NCBI RefSeq assembly: GCF_037176765.1
Contig: NC_090022.1
Location: 82,406,209 to 82,470,208 of the forward strand
Length of the DNA stretch: 64,000 bases
Direction: 5' to 3'
Source: Anolis sagrei
Lineage: Eukaryota > Chordata > Lepidosauria > Squamata > Anolidae
Part shown: positions 55,600 to 64,000 of the stretch, piece by piece
Layout: each line of letters begins with the position of its first letter
Numbering within the stretch: the first letter of the stretch is position 1
Notes under the pieces: generated by a model
Database searches by the model: none
Seen by the model: the letters and a program-made list of their open reading frames with translations, nothing else
What the model was told of the DNA's origin: nothing
Made by a program: the position numbers and the translations under genes

Positions 55600-56420
55600 A
55601 GGAAGTACAGGCCTCTAGGGAAGGAATTCCGAAGTCTTTGTCATGACCAGAGGTTTGGTGATTTTAGTGTAGCCACTGTGGAATGCTTGGAAGGGGTTAA
55701 TCTCCCTCCGGTTTGCAAAAGGTCAAGTTGACCTTCCCTTCCAAGTAATGGTTCACAGCCTGCGGAGATTATTTTGGAAGGACAGATATGGGATACAGCT
55801 GTAATTACCTGCATAAAAGAGCTCTGTAAGGGACTTCCCTTTGGGAGAAAAGTATCCATCGTATTGGGGTATGTATCCTGGCTTGTTTTCCCTCTGGGCT
55901 GGATCCTGATGCCCAAACTTGATCCAGAGAGCCTGTGGACCTTACCACGTGGAGGTCCATAAGCCAAGGGTGGCGGGGGAATCTGTGGGGCAGCAGGGAA
56001 ACCATCGGGCAGCGCCCCCTTACCATCCCACACCATTTCACACCTGTCCCTGGCTTCGTCCCGCGCTTAGTCTATGAAAATACGGGTAGTCACCCATGTT
56101 CTCAGGGCTGCTTCTTAGCATGCTGCTGAGACGCAGCATTCATGGAACTAAGACAGAGCCCAGCGGGAAGTAGCTCTACGTCATGTGATGGGTTCTCTCG
56201 ATCTCTGTCCTGGCAGCGTCCTCGGACCAGGCCTTTTCCCCATGTGATGAGGTCCTCTGTTGTATCCTGAGGAACCCTGAAACCTGGCTGTGAACCTTGT
56301 ATAAGAATTTCGGTTGAATCTTGTGGCTTGATTCCTGGACTGAAAACTGGTTTGTTTGTTGATACTTCAGAAAGCAGTTTTGCCTTATTTACTTCATGTA
56401 ATTTTGGAGCCTTGATAGTG
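55600..56420. other. GC-rich unclassified block
   Basis: A sharp rise in GC inside AT-rich intergenic DNA, with CpGs near 55975-56080 and a 131-codon minus-strand frame (55641-56036) of no recognised family. Could be an unrecognised repeat or a retained exon region. No inverted termini or direct duplications were found at the borders. Confidence 0.3.
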
Positions 56421-56429
56421 CTCTTGAAG

Positions 56430-57850
56430 CCTGGGACTTGGCTTTACCATGTCAGCCATGTGCTATCTTTATGTTTTGTAGCTGGACATTGAAAAGGCAC
56501 CATTGAAGTTCATTTCCAAAAAGCTATTTTTGGCACAACCTTGTTGTTGTTTTGGTTAAACTCTAGCCCTGGAACACAACAGTCTTGGAGCTGATGCCAA
56601 GAAGGCCCTCTGCCTTCTTCCCACGAAATGGGCCTTGACGGGGATGGGACAGAGAGAAGGACCCTGTAGAACTCTACAGGGCTGGATTCTACAAGCCATC
56701 AGCATGTGATACAAGCCAAACTTTTCCAAGTAACCTTATTTCCCCTTCAACAGAGTGGAAGCTAACACCATGCAGCATTCCCCTGGCATCATTAGGTGGA
56801 ACCAATCTGACTAAAATTTTTATATTAATTATACAGAAGGCAGTGATATTATCCTTCATTAAGCTGTGGTTATAATATTAGTTATGATTTTTAATTAGAA
56901 AGCAAATTACAGGCTAGTTATTTATAATTGCTTCCAAACACTGGCTACTAGTGCAAAACCCCATTTAACTTGATTCCTAATACAAAAATGTTCCACTTAC
57001 TGACAGCTAAGGCAATGAACTAGACAATATGAAGGAACATGGCTGGTGAAAAAGAAACTGGCATTTTCTATGTCTCACTTTCTTAAAGCTGGGGTGCTCA
57101 AATAGTATAAATGCAAAACAGAACGGGGCACACCAATAGGAACAAAAAGTATAGGGGCAATACAAATTCCATGGTCTGATCGTCCAAAGGAAGCCCAGGG
57201 CCTGACTATTTTACATGTTTATCTTTTTTATAGTGTTCTTTTTTAAATGCTTGATATTTATTTAAAACTGGTAATTTTAAATTAAATGATAATGGTATAC
57301 AAATTAAAAAGATAATTATTGGTGGGGAATCACATTAGAGAAAGCAAAGGTTGGTAAGAAAGTTGGACTCCTTCGGAGTTGCTCCTGCAGCAACAAAATG
57401 AAGCAGCCTGGCCATAGGGAGCAGAGGAGGAAATGGCCTTTTCCATTTACAGGAGGAGAAATAAACAAAAATTAGTAACTACATCTAAGAAGGCAGTAGT
57501 TACTGCTCTGGAATGTTTTCTACAATGATCAAAACTAAGCTTTTTCGAGCAAACATTTGTCCTATGATGTTCAGCAGATGGTTATCAGTGGAACGTATGT
57601 GTGGGTGGTAGGACCTGTTTTCCAGTTCATTATTCATGAGCCTTCCACATACTGTTGGGCAAATCCTAGATGCCTTAGGCAACCTAGCCAAGTTGAGGAA
57701 TGCTGGGCAAAGCAGATCAGTTACATCTGGAGGGTCACCTCCTTCTACAGCAATCTACTAAAAATATGTTTAGGTAAAATAGCGTATTTTCTCTGTTTGC
57801 TTCAGGCTGTGTCATGATGGTTCTACCAGCAAAACTGGAAACGTTGACAA
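56430..57850. other. Intergenic, nothing recognised
   Basis: AT-rich; several short frames, none resembling a known protein. Confidence 0.5.
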
Positions 57851-57862
57851 TAACTAGAATTT

Positions 57863-58615
57863 CAACAAACAAATCCACTACAAGTCATAGTACATAGATC
57901 ACAAAGGTAAATGGTTTTTCCCCCCATCTTATATAATGCAATATTAAGTGTATAACCAACTTATATGATGCAGCATTGAGCAATATACAATATAAGAATA
58001 CAATGAAACAGTGGATCTAAAAATATACACAGGTGGCTAGAACATGTATCAAAAGGGATAAATATTTCCATATGTTCCTAACATGTAAGGTGTACATAAC
58101 AAGAGGCATAGGTACTTAACCCTTTAGATCCACTGTTTCATTGTATTCTTATCCACCTGAGGAAGAAGTATTATTTTGGAGAACTTGATGTCCACTTCAT
58201 TGTACTCTTTACATTTCTCCACCTGAGGAAGACGTCAGTCGAAACCGGTCTGGAAATCCTCTACATGGATAACCTCTTACAAGGGACTGGAAACTTCACT
58301 CAAGAGTATCTTTCTCTAAAGTAAGGGATCTTATGCCATTAAGAGAAGTCTGCTTTACATCAAAAAATACTCTACTTTTGTTACTGATGTAAAATCACAG
58401 TATAAACAACAATTTTTTGTTCATCAAATGCGGGAAACTCGACTGCACAATTTTTTGTTCATCGTATATTGCTCAATGCTGCATCATATAAGTTGGTTAT
58501 ACTTTTAATATTGCATTATATATGCTGAAAAAAAATTTACCTTTGTGATTTATGTACTATGACTTGTAGTGGATTTGTGTTTGTTGTGATTGTGGGAATC
58601 CATAGTCTTTTGTAG
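57863..58615 (+). mobile_element. Penelope-like foldback element, family 2
   Basis: Flanked by an exact 12-bp duplication TAACTAGAATTT (57851-57862, 58616-58627). Inverted arms of about 125 bp (57863-57988 and 58464-58588), then a one-sided extension of about 27 nt at the right. A second inverted pair lies inside (AATACAATGAAACAGTGGAT near 57995 and its complement near 58130). Its architecture is the same as family 1 with unrelated sequence. No protein coding. Confidence 0.6.
58216..58258 (+). ncRNA. Hammerhead-like motif (family 2 element)
   Basis: CTGAGGA at 58223-58229, one extra A, GAC/GTC mini-stem with loop GTCA, GAAA at 58241-58244, stem III ACC/GGT, and GTC ending 58250. Stem I needs a one-base slip (CCA/TGG). 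The layout repeats that of family 1 despite unrelated flanks. Confidence 0.35.
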
Positions 58616-58689
58616 TAACTAGAATTTGGCAGATTCTGAGGATTGTTGACCAAACCCCTAACTTTCCGGAGTTCCAGTTAGCTATGGAA

Positions 58690-58905
58690 TAATATCATAG
58701 AGTGGAAGAGGCCACAAGGGCCACCCAGTTCAACCTCTTGCTATGCAGGAATATGCAATTAAAGCACTCCTGAGAGATGGCCATCCAGCCTCTGCTTTAA
58801 AATCTCAAGAAAAGGAGACTCCAACACACCCCAAAGCAGCGCATTCCACTGCCAAACAACTCTTACTGCCAGGAAGTTCTTCATAATGTTTAGGTGAAAT
58901 GTGTG
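58690..58905 (-). mobile_element. CR1 LINE, short 3' end
   Basis: Begins ATCATAGAGTGGAAGAGGCC (complement of the CR1 3' terminus) and matches the first 200 nt of the CR1 copy at 61412. Followed by a (TG)n tract. Confidence 0.75.
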
Positions 58906-58926
58906 TGTGTGTGTGTGTGCGTGTTT
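58898..58926 (+). repeat. (TG)n microsatellite
   Basis: Lies between two CR1 fragments of opposite orientation. Confidence 0.85.
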
Positions 58927-59285
58927 GTTGGGAAAGGGCAACAAAAATGGTAAAAGTCTGGAGACCATGAATCTCTATGAGGACAAGCTTAGGGAGCTAA
59001 GTATGTTTAGCTTGGAGAAGAAAAAAAGTTAAGACTACAGTGTTTAGATATATGACAGGATGCCATATTGAGATGGGAGCAAGCAGTTTTTCTGCTGCCT
59101 CAGGAAACAGGACACAGAGCAATGGAAACAAACAACAGGAAAAGACATTTCAGATAATTATTAAGAACTTCCTAACAATAAGAGCTACTTAGCAGTTGAA
59201 TAAGCTGCCTCTGAGTTTTGAGGAGTCTCCTTCTCTGGAGGTTTTTAAGCAGAGGTTGGAGAGCTATCTGTAATTTGGACTCAGT
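58925..59285 (+). mobile_element. CR1 LINE fragment, opposite orientation
   Basis: Plus-strand CR1 3' region: GGAGACCATGAATCTCTATG, GTTTAGCTTGGAGAAGAA, CTCTGGAGGTTTTTAAGCAG. It lies tail-to-tail with the minus-strand CR1 piece just upstream, across the (TG)n tract, so two insertions or an inversion are possible. Confidence 0.7.
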
Positions 59286-59289
59286 CTAA

Positions 59290-61410
59290 TGCTGACAATT
59301 TGTATCTTGGTTTCAAGTTGCACTAGCAGATTTGTTTTTCATCTCCTATCAAAGGAGATGAAAAAAATGGGCTTGTAATCCCAAAAGCCAGGCAAGTTTC
59401 TACAAGAGTGATGTTCCATTTTTGGAATCCTATTGCTTGGAGACTACCTGGTACTTCTATATTCCCAGGAATTTGGGGAACTGTTTTTAGTGCTTTTAAA
59501 ACTACTATTAATAGATTTTACTTTTGAGTTGATTACATGCTGCTGCTGGTTTTAATTTGTTTCTTATTTGACTTGTTATATCTTATTGGTTTTATGTTAG
59601 TTTTGACTGGCTTGTGTAATCTTGTTTTTGTTTGACCGGCTTTATCTGGGTTTGATCTATTACATTTTACTGCTATTTTTTATGTATGCATTCATGTTCT
59701 TACCACCTAGATAATTTATTGGATAACCTGATAATAAAATAACATGAATAAAGGCATGTTGTACAATGTAAATAATAAACATGTTCAGAACTGAGGAAGC
59801 GAAATTCTAGGAATGGGAATCGACATGCATCTTTGGCAGATGCAACTACATTTGTATGACTTGGTGTCACATGTAAAACTTATCCTGGATTAAAAATTGG
59901 ATGGGCATCAAATAGATAACATATACAGGGCTAACTCCATTTTGCTGGTGGTTGTGGCAGGAAAGATACTCCACTCTGTCCTGCCTAAAACCTGAAAATA
60001 GAGGGTTTCTTAGCCCTTCATATCCAGCTGGAGGGGCTGCAGCGGGGAGTGGGGGGGGGGGGGGGGGTGTCCTAGAACCAAGGTCCAGTAGATATCAAAG
60101 GTCATCTATATAGTGTGATAACAGAAAACCCATTATATGAAACAATTAGTTCTCAAAGGTTTTCTGGAATCAAAAAGTGTCACCTAAAAACAAACAGACA
60201 GCAAGGAGTGAGCCTGTCTGTAGGAACTTCTCTGAAGGTGCAAATAACAATATAATATACATGAGAAGAGTAACATCATGGTGGGCAGGCATCTCAGGGT
60301 TACCATCCATAGGAAAGGGTACATCAAGCACATGCATTTGCATGACCTCTCAAACATACTCTGAGCTTTCCAAGTAGAGAAAAGGGACCTCCCTTGAACA
60401 AAACAAATCCCCAGTCAAGTGAAAGGACTGCAACACAGATCCAATGAGATATCATCAGGCTACAATCCCTAGTGAGGTTTTGTTAAATGATTGTGGCAGG
60501 AAGACCGTGTCTCCTTGATAAGGCCTTCTCGCTGGGAGTCCTCTTTCTCTCTCCACCTCCACCTCCACAGTCAAGCAACTCAGAAGAGCCTTTCTCCTTG
60601 TGATGTCTTTCCTTACCACTCTTCACACCACCAGCACTCACTTCCACAGGAGATACCTGCAACCCATTTCCTGTCCTGCAGCTTCTTCTTTCCAGACCTC
60701 CTTCTGAGCTTTCTGAGCCACACCCTTTGGAAAGGCTTAATTCAGGCCAGCAGGTGGTTCTCCTTTCCTTCTAAGGCCAGGGAGCGGGGAACAGCTAAGG
60801 CAGTGCTTCTCATAAGTTCTTTTCTTCCACATTGGTTTATGGTGAAGAGAAAAAAATGATCACATCTGTTCAGTTTTGAGTATCTCTAGGTGAAAGTATG
60901 ACATTTGGGACCCAGAGGGGAGAAATACGAGGAGTGGTGAAAAATGAATCAAATCCAGTCACTCTTATATTACTTCACTGTTATCCTGTCCCACCTGCGT
61001 TACATTACTTCACTGGCATCCTGCCACAGCTGAATCTCTCAATTGGTCTGCTGTCTCGCGCACGTGTTCTCTTCTCTAATTCAGAGCCATGTTGCACAAC
61101 CAGCATAACGCTACCAGCACTGGGTCCCAGCTATCATACTTTTACCCATCTCTATTCCTTGCTGTGGACAAAGGTCACCTATGATTTGGGGGGGGGGGGG
61201 GGGACGTTTCTAGAAGTCAACAGGTTAGAAAAGGGGTGGAAGCCAGAACATACTAAATCAATTGTGATTTGAGCCAAGGTCAGCCCCCTTTTCTCCTTTC
61301 AACAAGCAACAATAACCTGCAAGTGACACAGAATTTCAAATTACCTATGTTTATGCCACATGCCAGTGTTTCAGAAATTCTGTTTCTGCAATTGAGGTGT
61401 CCGTTTTACT
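59290..61410. other. Intergenic, low-information stretch
   Basis: Contains G-runs at about 60047-60067 and 61184-61203 and scattered short frames; one of 122 codons at 60491-60859 is Ser/Pro/Leu-rich and unrecognised. No gene supported. Confidence 0.45.
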
Positions 61411-61411
61411 A

Positions 61412-62105
61412 ATAGAATCATAGAGTTGGAAGAGACCTCGTGGGTCATCCAGTCCAACCCCCTGCCAAGAAGCAGGAAAATTGCATTCAAAGCACCCCTG
61501 GCAGATGGTCATCCAGCCCCTGCTTAAAAGCCTTCAAAGAAGGAGCCTCCACCACACTTTGGTGGCAGAGTGTTCCACTGCTTAACAACTCTCACAATCA
61601 GAAAATTCTTCCTAATGTTCAGATAGAATCTCTTTTCCTGTAGTCTGAAGCCATTGTTCCACGTCTAGTCTCCAGAGCAGCAGAAAACATGCTTGCTCCC
61701 TCTTCCCTATGATTTCCCCTCACATATTTATACATGGCCATCATGTGTCCTCGCAACCTTCTCTTCTTCAGGCTAAACATGCTCAGCTCTTTAAGCCGCT
61801 CCTCATAGAGCTTGTTCTCCAGACCCTTGATCATTTTAGTCGCCATTCACTAGACACATTCCAGCTTGTCAACATCTCCCTTCAGTTGTGGTCACCATAA
61901 TTGGACACAGTGTGATTCCAGGTGTGGTCTGACCAAGGTAGAATAGAGGGATAGCGTGACTTCCCTAGATTTAGACACTAGAGTCCTATTTATGCACGCC
62001 AGAATCCCATTGGCTTTTTTAACCACCACATTACATTGTTGGCTCATGCTTAACTTGCTGTCCACGAGAACTCCAAGATCTTTTTCAAATACCTCCAAAA
62101 GGAAC
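61412..62105 (-). mobile_element. CR1 LINE, 3' part
   Basis: The complement starts ATAGAATCATAGAGTTGGAA, the CR1 3' end. The reverse strand encodes the end of the CR1 reverse transcriptase: [51 protein letters not shown], then KGLENKLYEERLKELSMFSL. Broken by frame changes; 5'-truncated. Confidence 0.88.
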
Positions 62106-62109
62106 AGGT

Positions 62110-62905
62110 CTTTAAAATATCAGGTTTTCATCCAGTAAAGTGTTTTTCAATGATTTTCGGTCACTTTCAGTTTCTCAAAGTTGTTTTGGGGGAACTATGG
62201 ACTCCAATGTTCCCTGGGCCTCTTTTTCACAGATTTGCCTATTCCCATTTCCAACCATGAAAATAGAAAAATAGGGGGAAAGAAATGTATCATCTGAAAC
62301 ACAGTCCAGTCTTTTCTGCTTTGAACCAGAATGTTCTTGCAGAAATAGTCAGGAATTAGGTTTGTTTGATCACTGGTTGCATATGCGCAGAGCACACTCC
62401 CTGATAGCACACTGTGCTAGATGGAACTTGTTTTAATTCCCTTCCGGGACACACTAGGGCGGAGATGGAGCGCAAATTATAAAGGCAGCAGACAGGATCT
62501 GAATTGCCACCAGTGAAGAGTGAGACCGAGAGGCTACCTGGCTTTCTTCCCCACTAGGTGAGGTTATTTTTTCTTATGCCTTTTCCTTCTGAGAGAACTG
62601 AAGTTATTGCTGTAGAGAAGAGTACCTTAACTGGCCATGTTGTCCTGGGATTCTGAGCTGTTTGCTTTATGGATGATTTATGGGACTTGCACTCTGGACA
62701 CAGTGCTTTGATGTAGATAACATACTCAGTTTTTCAGGGGAAAGAGAAATGCCATTTCAGTAACAATCTTCACCAGAGGCAAGTCCATCACAAAAGAAAT
62801 ATTAAGAAATATTAATTTGTGTGAGAAAGGAAAAAGGTGAATTTGCATTGACTTTATGTGCTCGATTTCCTCGGCAGTGATTTATCTATTACATTTAATT
62901 CCATC
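62110..62905. other. Intergenic, nothing recognised
   Basis: No gene or repeat recognised between the CR1 copy and the minimal Penelope-like foldback. Confidence 0.45.
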
Positions 62906-62923
62906 AAGGAATTCAAGGGATGT

Positions 62924-63034
62924 ATTGTCGAAGGCTTTCATGGCCGGAATCACTCAGTTCTTGTGGGTTTTTTTGGGCTATATGGCCATGCCTCTAGAAC
63001 ATGGCCATATAGCCCGAAAAAACCCACAAGAACT
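62924..63034 (+). mobile_element. Minimal Penelope-like foldback, family 1, copy 3
   Basis: 111 bp between exact 15-bp copies of GAATTCAAGGGATGT (62909-62923, 63035-63049). The extension ATTGTCGAAGGCTTTCATGG is followed by a near-perfect 35-bp hairpin (AGTTCTTGTGGG...GGCCATG and its complement) with a 9-nt loop. The central region with the ribozyme-like core is absent. Confidence 0.7.
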
Positions 63035-63142
63035 GAATTCAAGGGATGTTTGTGGTTTTCTAGTGGGGACTAGAACATGAATTCCCCCCAAATCTCAGAC
63101 TAGGACTCCAAAGAAGAGTAGGAATTATGTGATCCTTAAGAC

Positions 63143-63555
63143 CATTGCCTCTTAAACTGTGGGCCCTGACACCTAATGGGGTCCCCATAGCTTAATATTG
63201 GGGTCCTGAAAAATTTGACAACAGTGAAAGATTTCTGAATGTCACCTAGTGGTTATTTTAGACATTTACACAAATCTGTTGTGCAGTGTTTATAGTGGAC
63301 TCTGCAGAAGAGGGTTCAGTTTACTTGATGAAAAGAAAAATTCGTTTGTTCAGCAAGCCTTGCAAATGATGATTTGTTATGCTCCCATTTTTATCAGTTT
63401 TATACTAATTTGTGCAATGCTTTTGATACAAAATAAAATAATAGTAAATATTTGATTTTTATACCTGTTTTATATGCCTGTATTTTAATGTGGGGTCACA
63501 TAAAAATTTCTCAGGCCAAAATGGGTTCCTGTGTGGAAAAGTTTAAGAAACCCTG
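63143..63555 (+). mobile_element. Probable non-autonomous hAT
   Basis: Left end CATTGCCTCTTAAACTGTGG and right end AAAAGTTTAAGAAACCCTG are diverged inverted copies of a CAGTGTTTCTTAAACT-type terminus. No clear 8-bp duplication was found. Confidence 0.5.
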
Positions 63556-63769
63556 ATCTGTATCATATCCTCCAACAATTGTGATTTGACAGGGACAGTC
63601 CCAATTAACACCGTGTTGTACTTTTCTAGCTGCTTTTGAAATGTCCCAGTTTCTTTCTCCTTTCCCCACTTTTATCTTTCATTCTAATTTTACCTCAATT
63701 GTGGAAAAGTAGTTTTACGCTGGGTTATTGTAGGTTTTTTGGGCAGTATGACCATGTTCTAGAAGCATT

Positions 63770-63818
63770 CTCTCCTGACGTTTCACCTGCATCTATGGCA
63801 GGCATCCTCAGGTTGTGA
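63770..63818 (-). ncRNA. Hammerhead-ribozyme-like motif (family 1, copy 4, minus strand)
   Basis: The opposite arm of the same foldback has the core on the minus strand: CTGAGGA (63811-63805), GCCTGC/GCAGGT hairpin, GAAACGTC (63784-63777). Two bases of stem I are lost upstream, which weakens it. Confidence 0.4.
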
Positions 63819-63823
63819 AGTCT

Positions 63824-63876
63824 CACAACCTCTGAGGATGCCGGCCATAGATGCAGGTGAAATGTCAGGAGAGAAT
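63824..63876 (+). ncRNA. Hammerhead-ribozyme-like motif (family 1, copy 4, plus strand)
   Basis: CTGAGGA at 63832-63838, hairpin from CCGGCC/GCAGGT, GAAA at 63859-63862, then TGTC with C at 63866; stem I CCT/AGG retained. Stem III A-U, U-G. All core bases are of an allowed type, again with one extra base before stem II. Confidence 0.5.
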
Positions 63877-64000
63877 GCTTCTAGAACATGGCTATACAGC
63901 CCCAAAAACTTACAACAACCCAGTGATTCCAGCCATGAAAGCCTTCGACAATACATAGTTTTACACTCATTTGCTCAGCAGTGAGAAAAAGAAGAGCGAG

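Larger units (their letters stand above)
63719..63955 (-). mobile_element. Penelope-like foldback element, family 1, copy 4
   Basis: Reverse orientation to the other copies: the extension (complement of GTATTGTCGAAGGCTTTCAT) is at the right. Flanked by TAGTTTTAC (63710-63718, 63956-63964). Both arms are long and nearly complementary. Confidence 0.7.

Overview
This is nuclear DNA from a squamate reptile, most likely an iguanian lizard. The evidence is the repeat set: tRNA-derived Sauria-type SINEs with a Bov-B-like 3' end, Bov-B LINE fragments, CR1 and L2-type LINEs, many short palindromic hAT-type elements, a Helitron pair, Penelope-like foldback elements, and two vertebrate genes with lizard-sized introns. 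Species is not determined.

Two host genes lie head to head. MFAP3 (minus strand, coding exons at 28246-28528 and 23443-24200, 346 aa) encodes a single-pass Ig-domain membrane protein. FAM114A2 (plus strand, 13 coding exons from 35541 to 52184, 500 aa) encodes the FAM114 family protein. All splice junctions were placed by GT/AG and reading phase, and both models run from ATG to stop without a break. Between the genes, about 31.5-31.86 kb, is a CpG-rich block with NRF1-like and ETS-like sites that reads as a shared bidirectional promoter. The same head-to-head pair exists in human (5q33.2).

Layout. 1-11.6 kb: intergenic, with a Sauria SINE, nested MITEs, a deleted mariner (3108-4017, TA duplication), a Bov-B endonuclease fragment, a Jockey/I-like LINE 3' part and an L1-like remnant. 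11.67-14.89 kb: an L2-type LINE with an unbroken endonuclease-reverse transcriptase frame. 14.9-23.4 kb: AT-rich DNA 3' of MFAP3 with few repeats. 23.4-31.4 kb: MFAP3, with hAT elements and a Helitron that carries part of a hAT and is itself hit by another hAT. 31.5-54 kb: promoter and FAM114A2, its introns holding Penelope-like, Bov-B, SINE, MITE, hAT, L1, L2 and Helitron copies. 54-64 kb: intergenic, with CR1, hAT and three Penelope-like foldback copies.

The most unusual signal is a set of five foldback repeats with Penelope-type architecture: inverted arms, an extra segment at one end only, and variable-length target duplications of 9-15 bp in the four copies where they can be seen. Four of them carry a hammerhead-ribozyme-like core (CTGANGA, a stem II hairpin, GAAA and a cleavable GTC) between the arms. 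No complete retroviral or LTR element was recognised.
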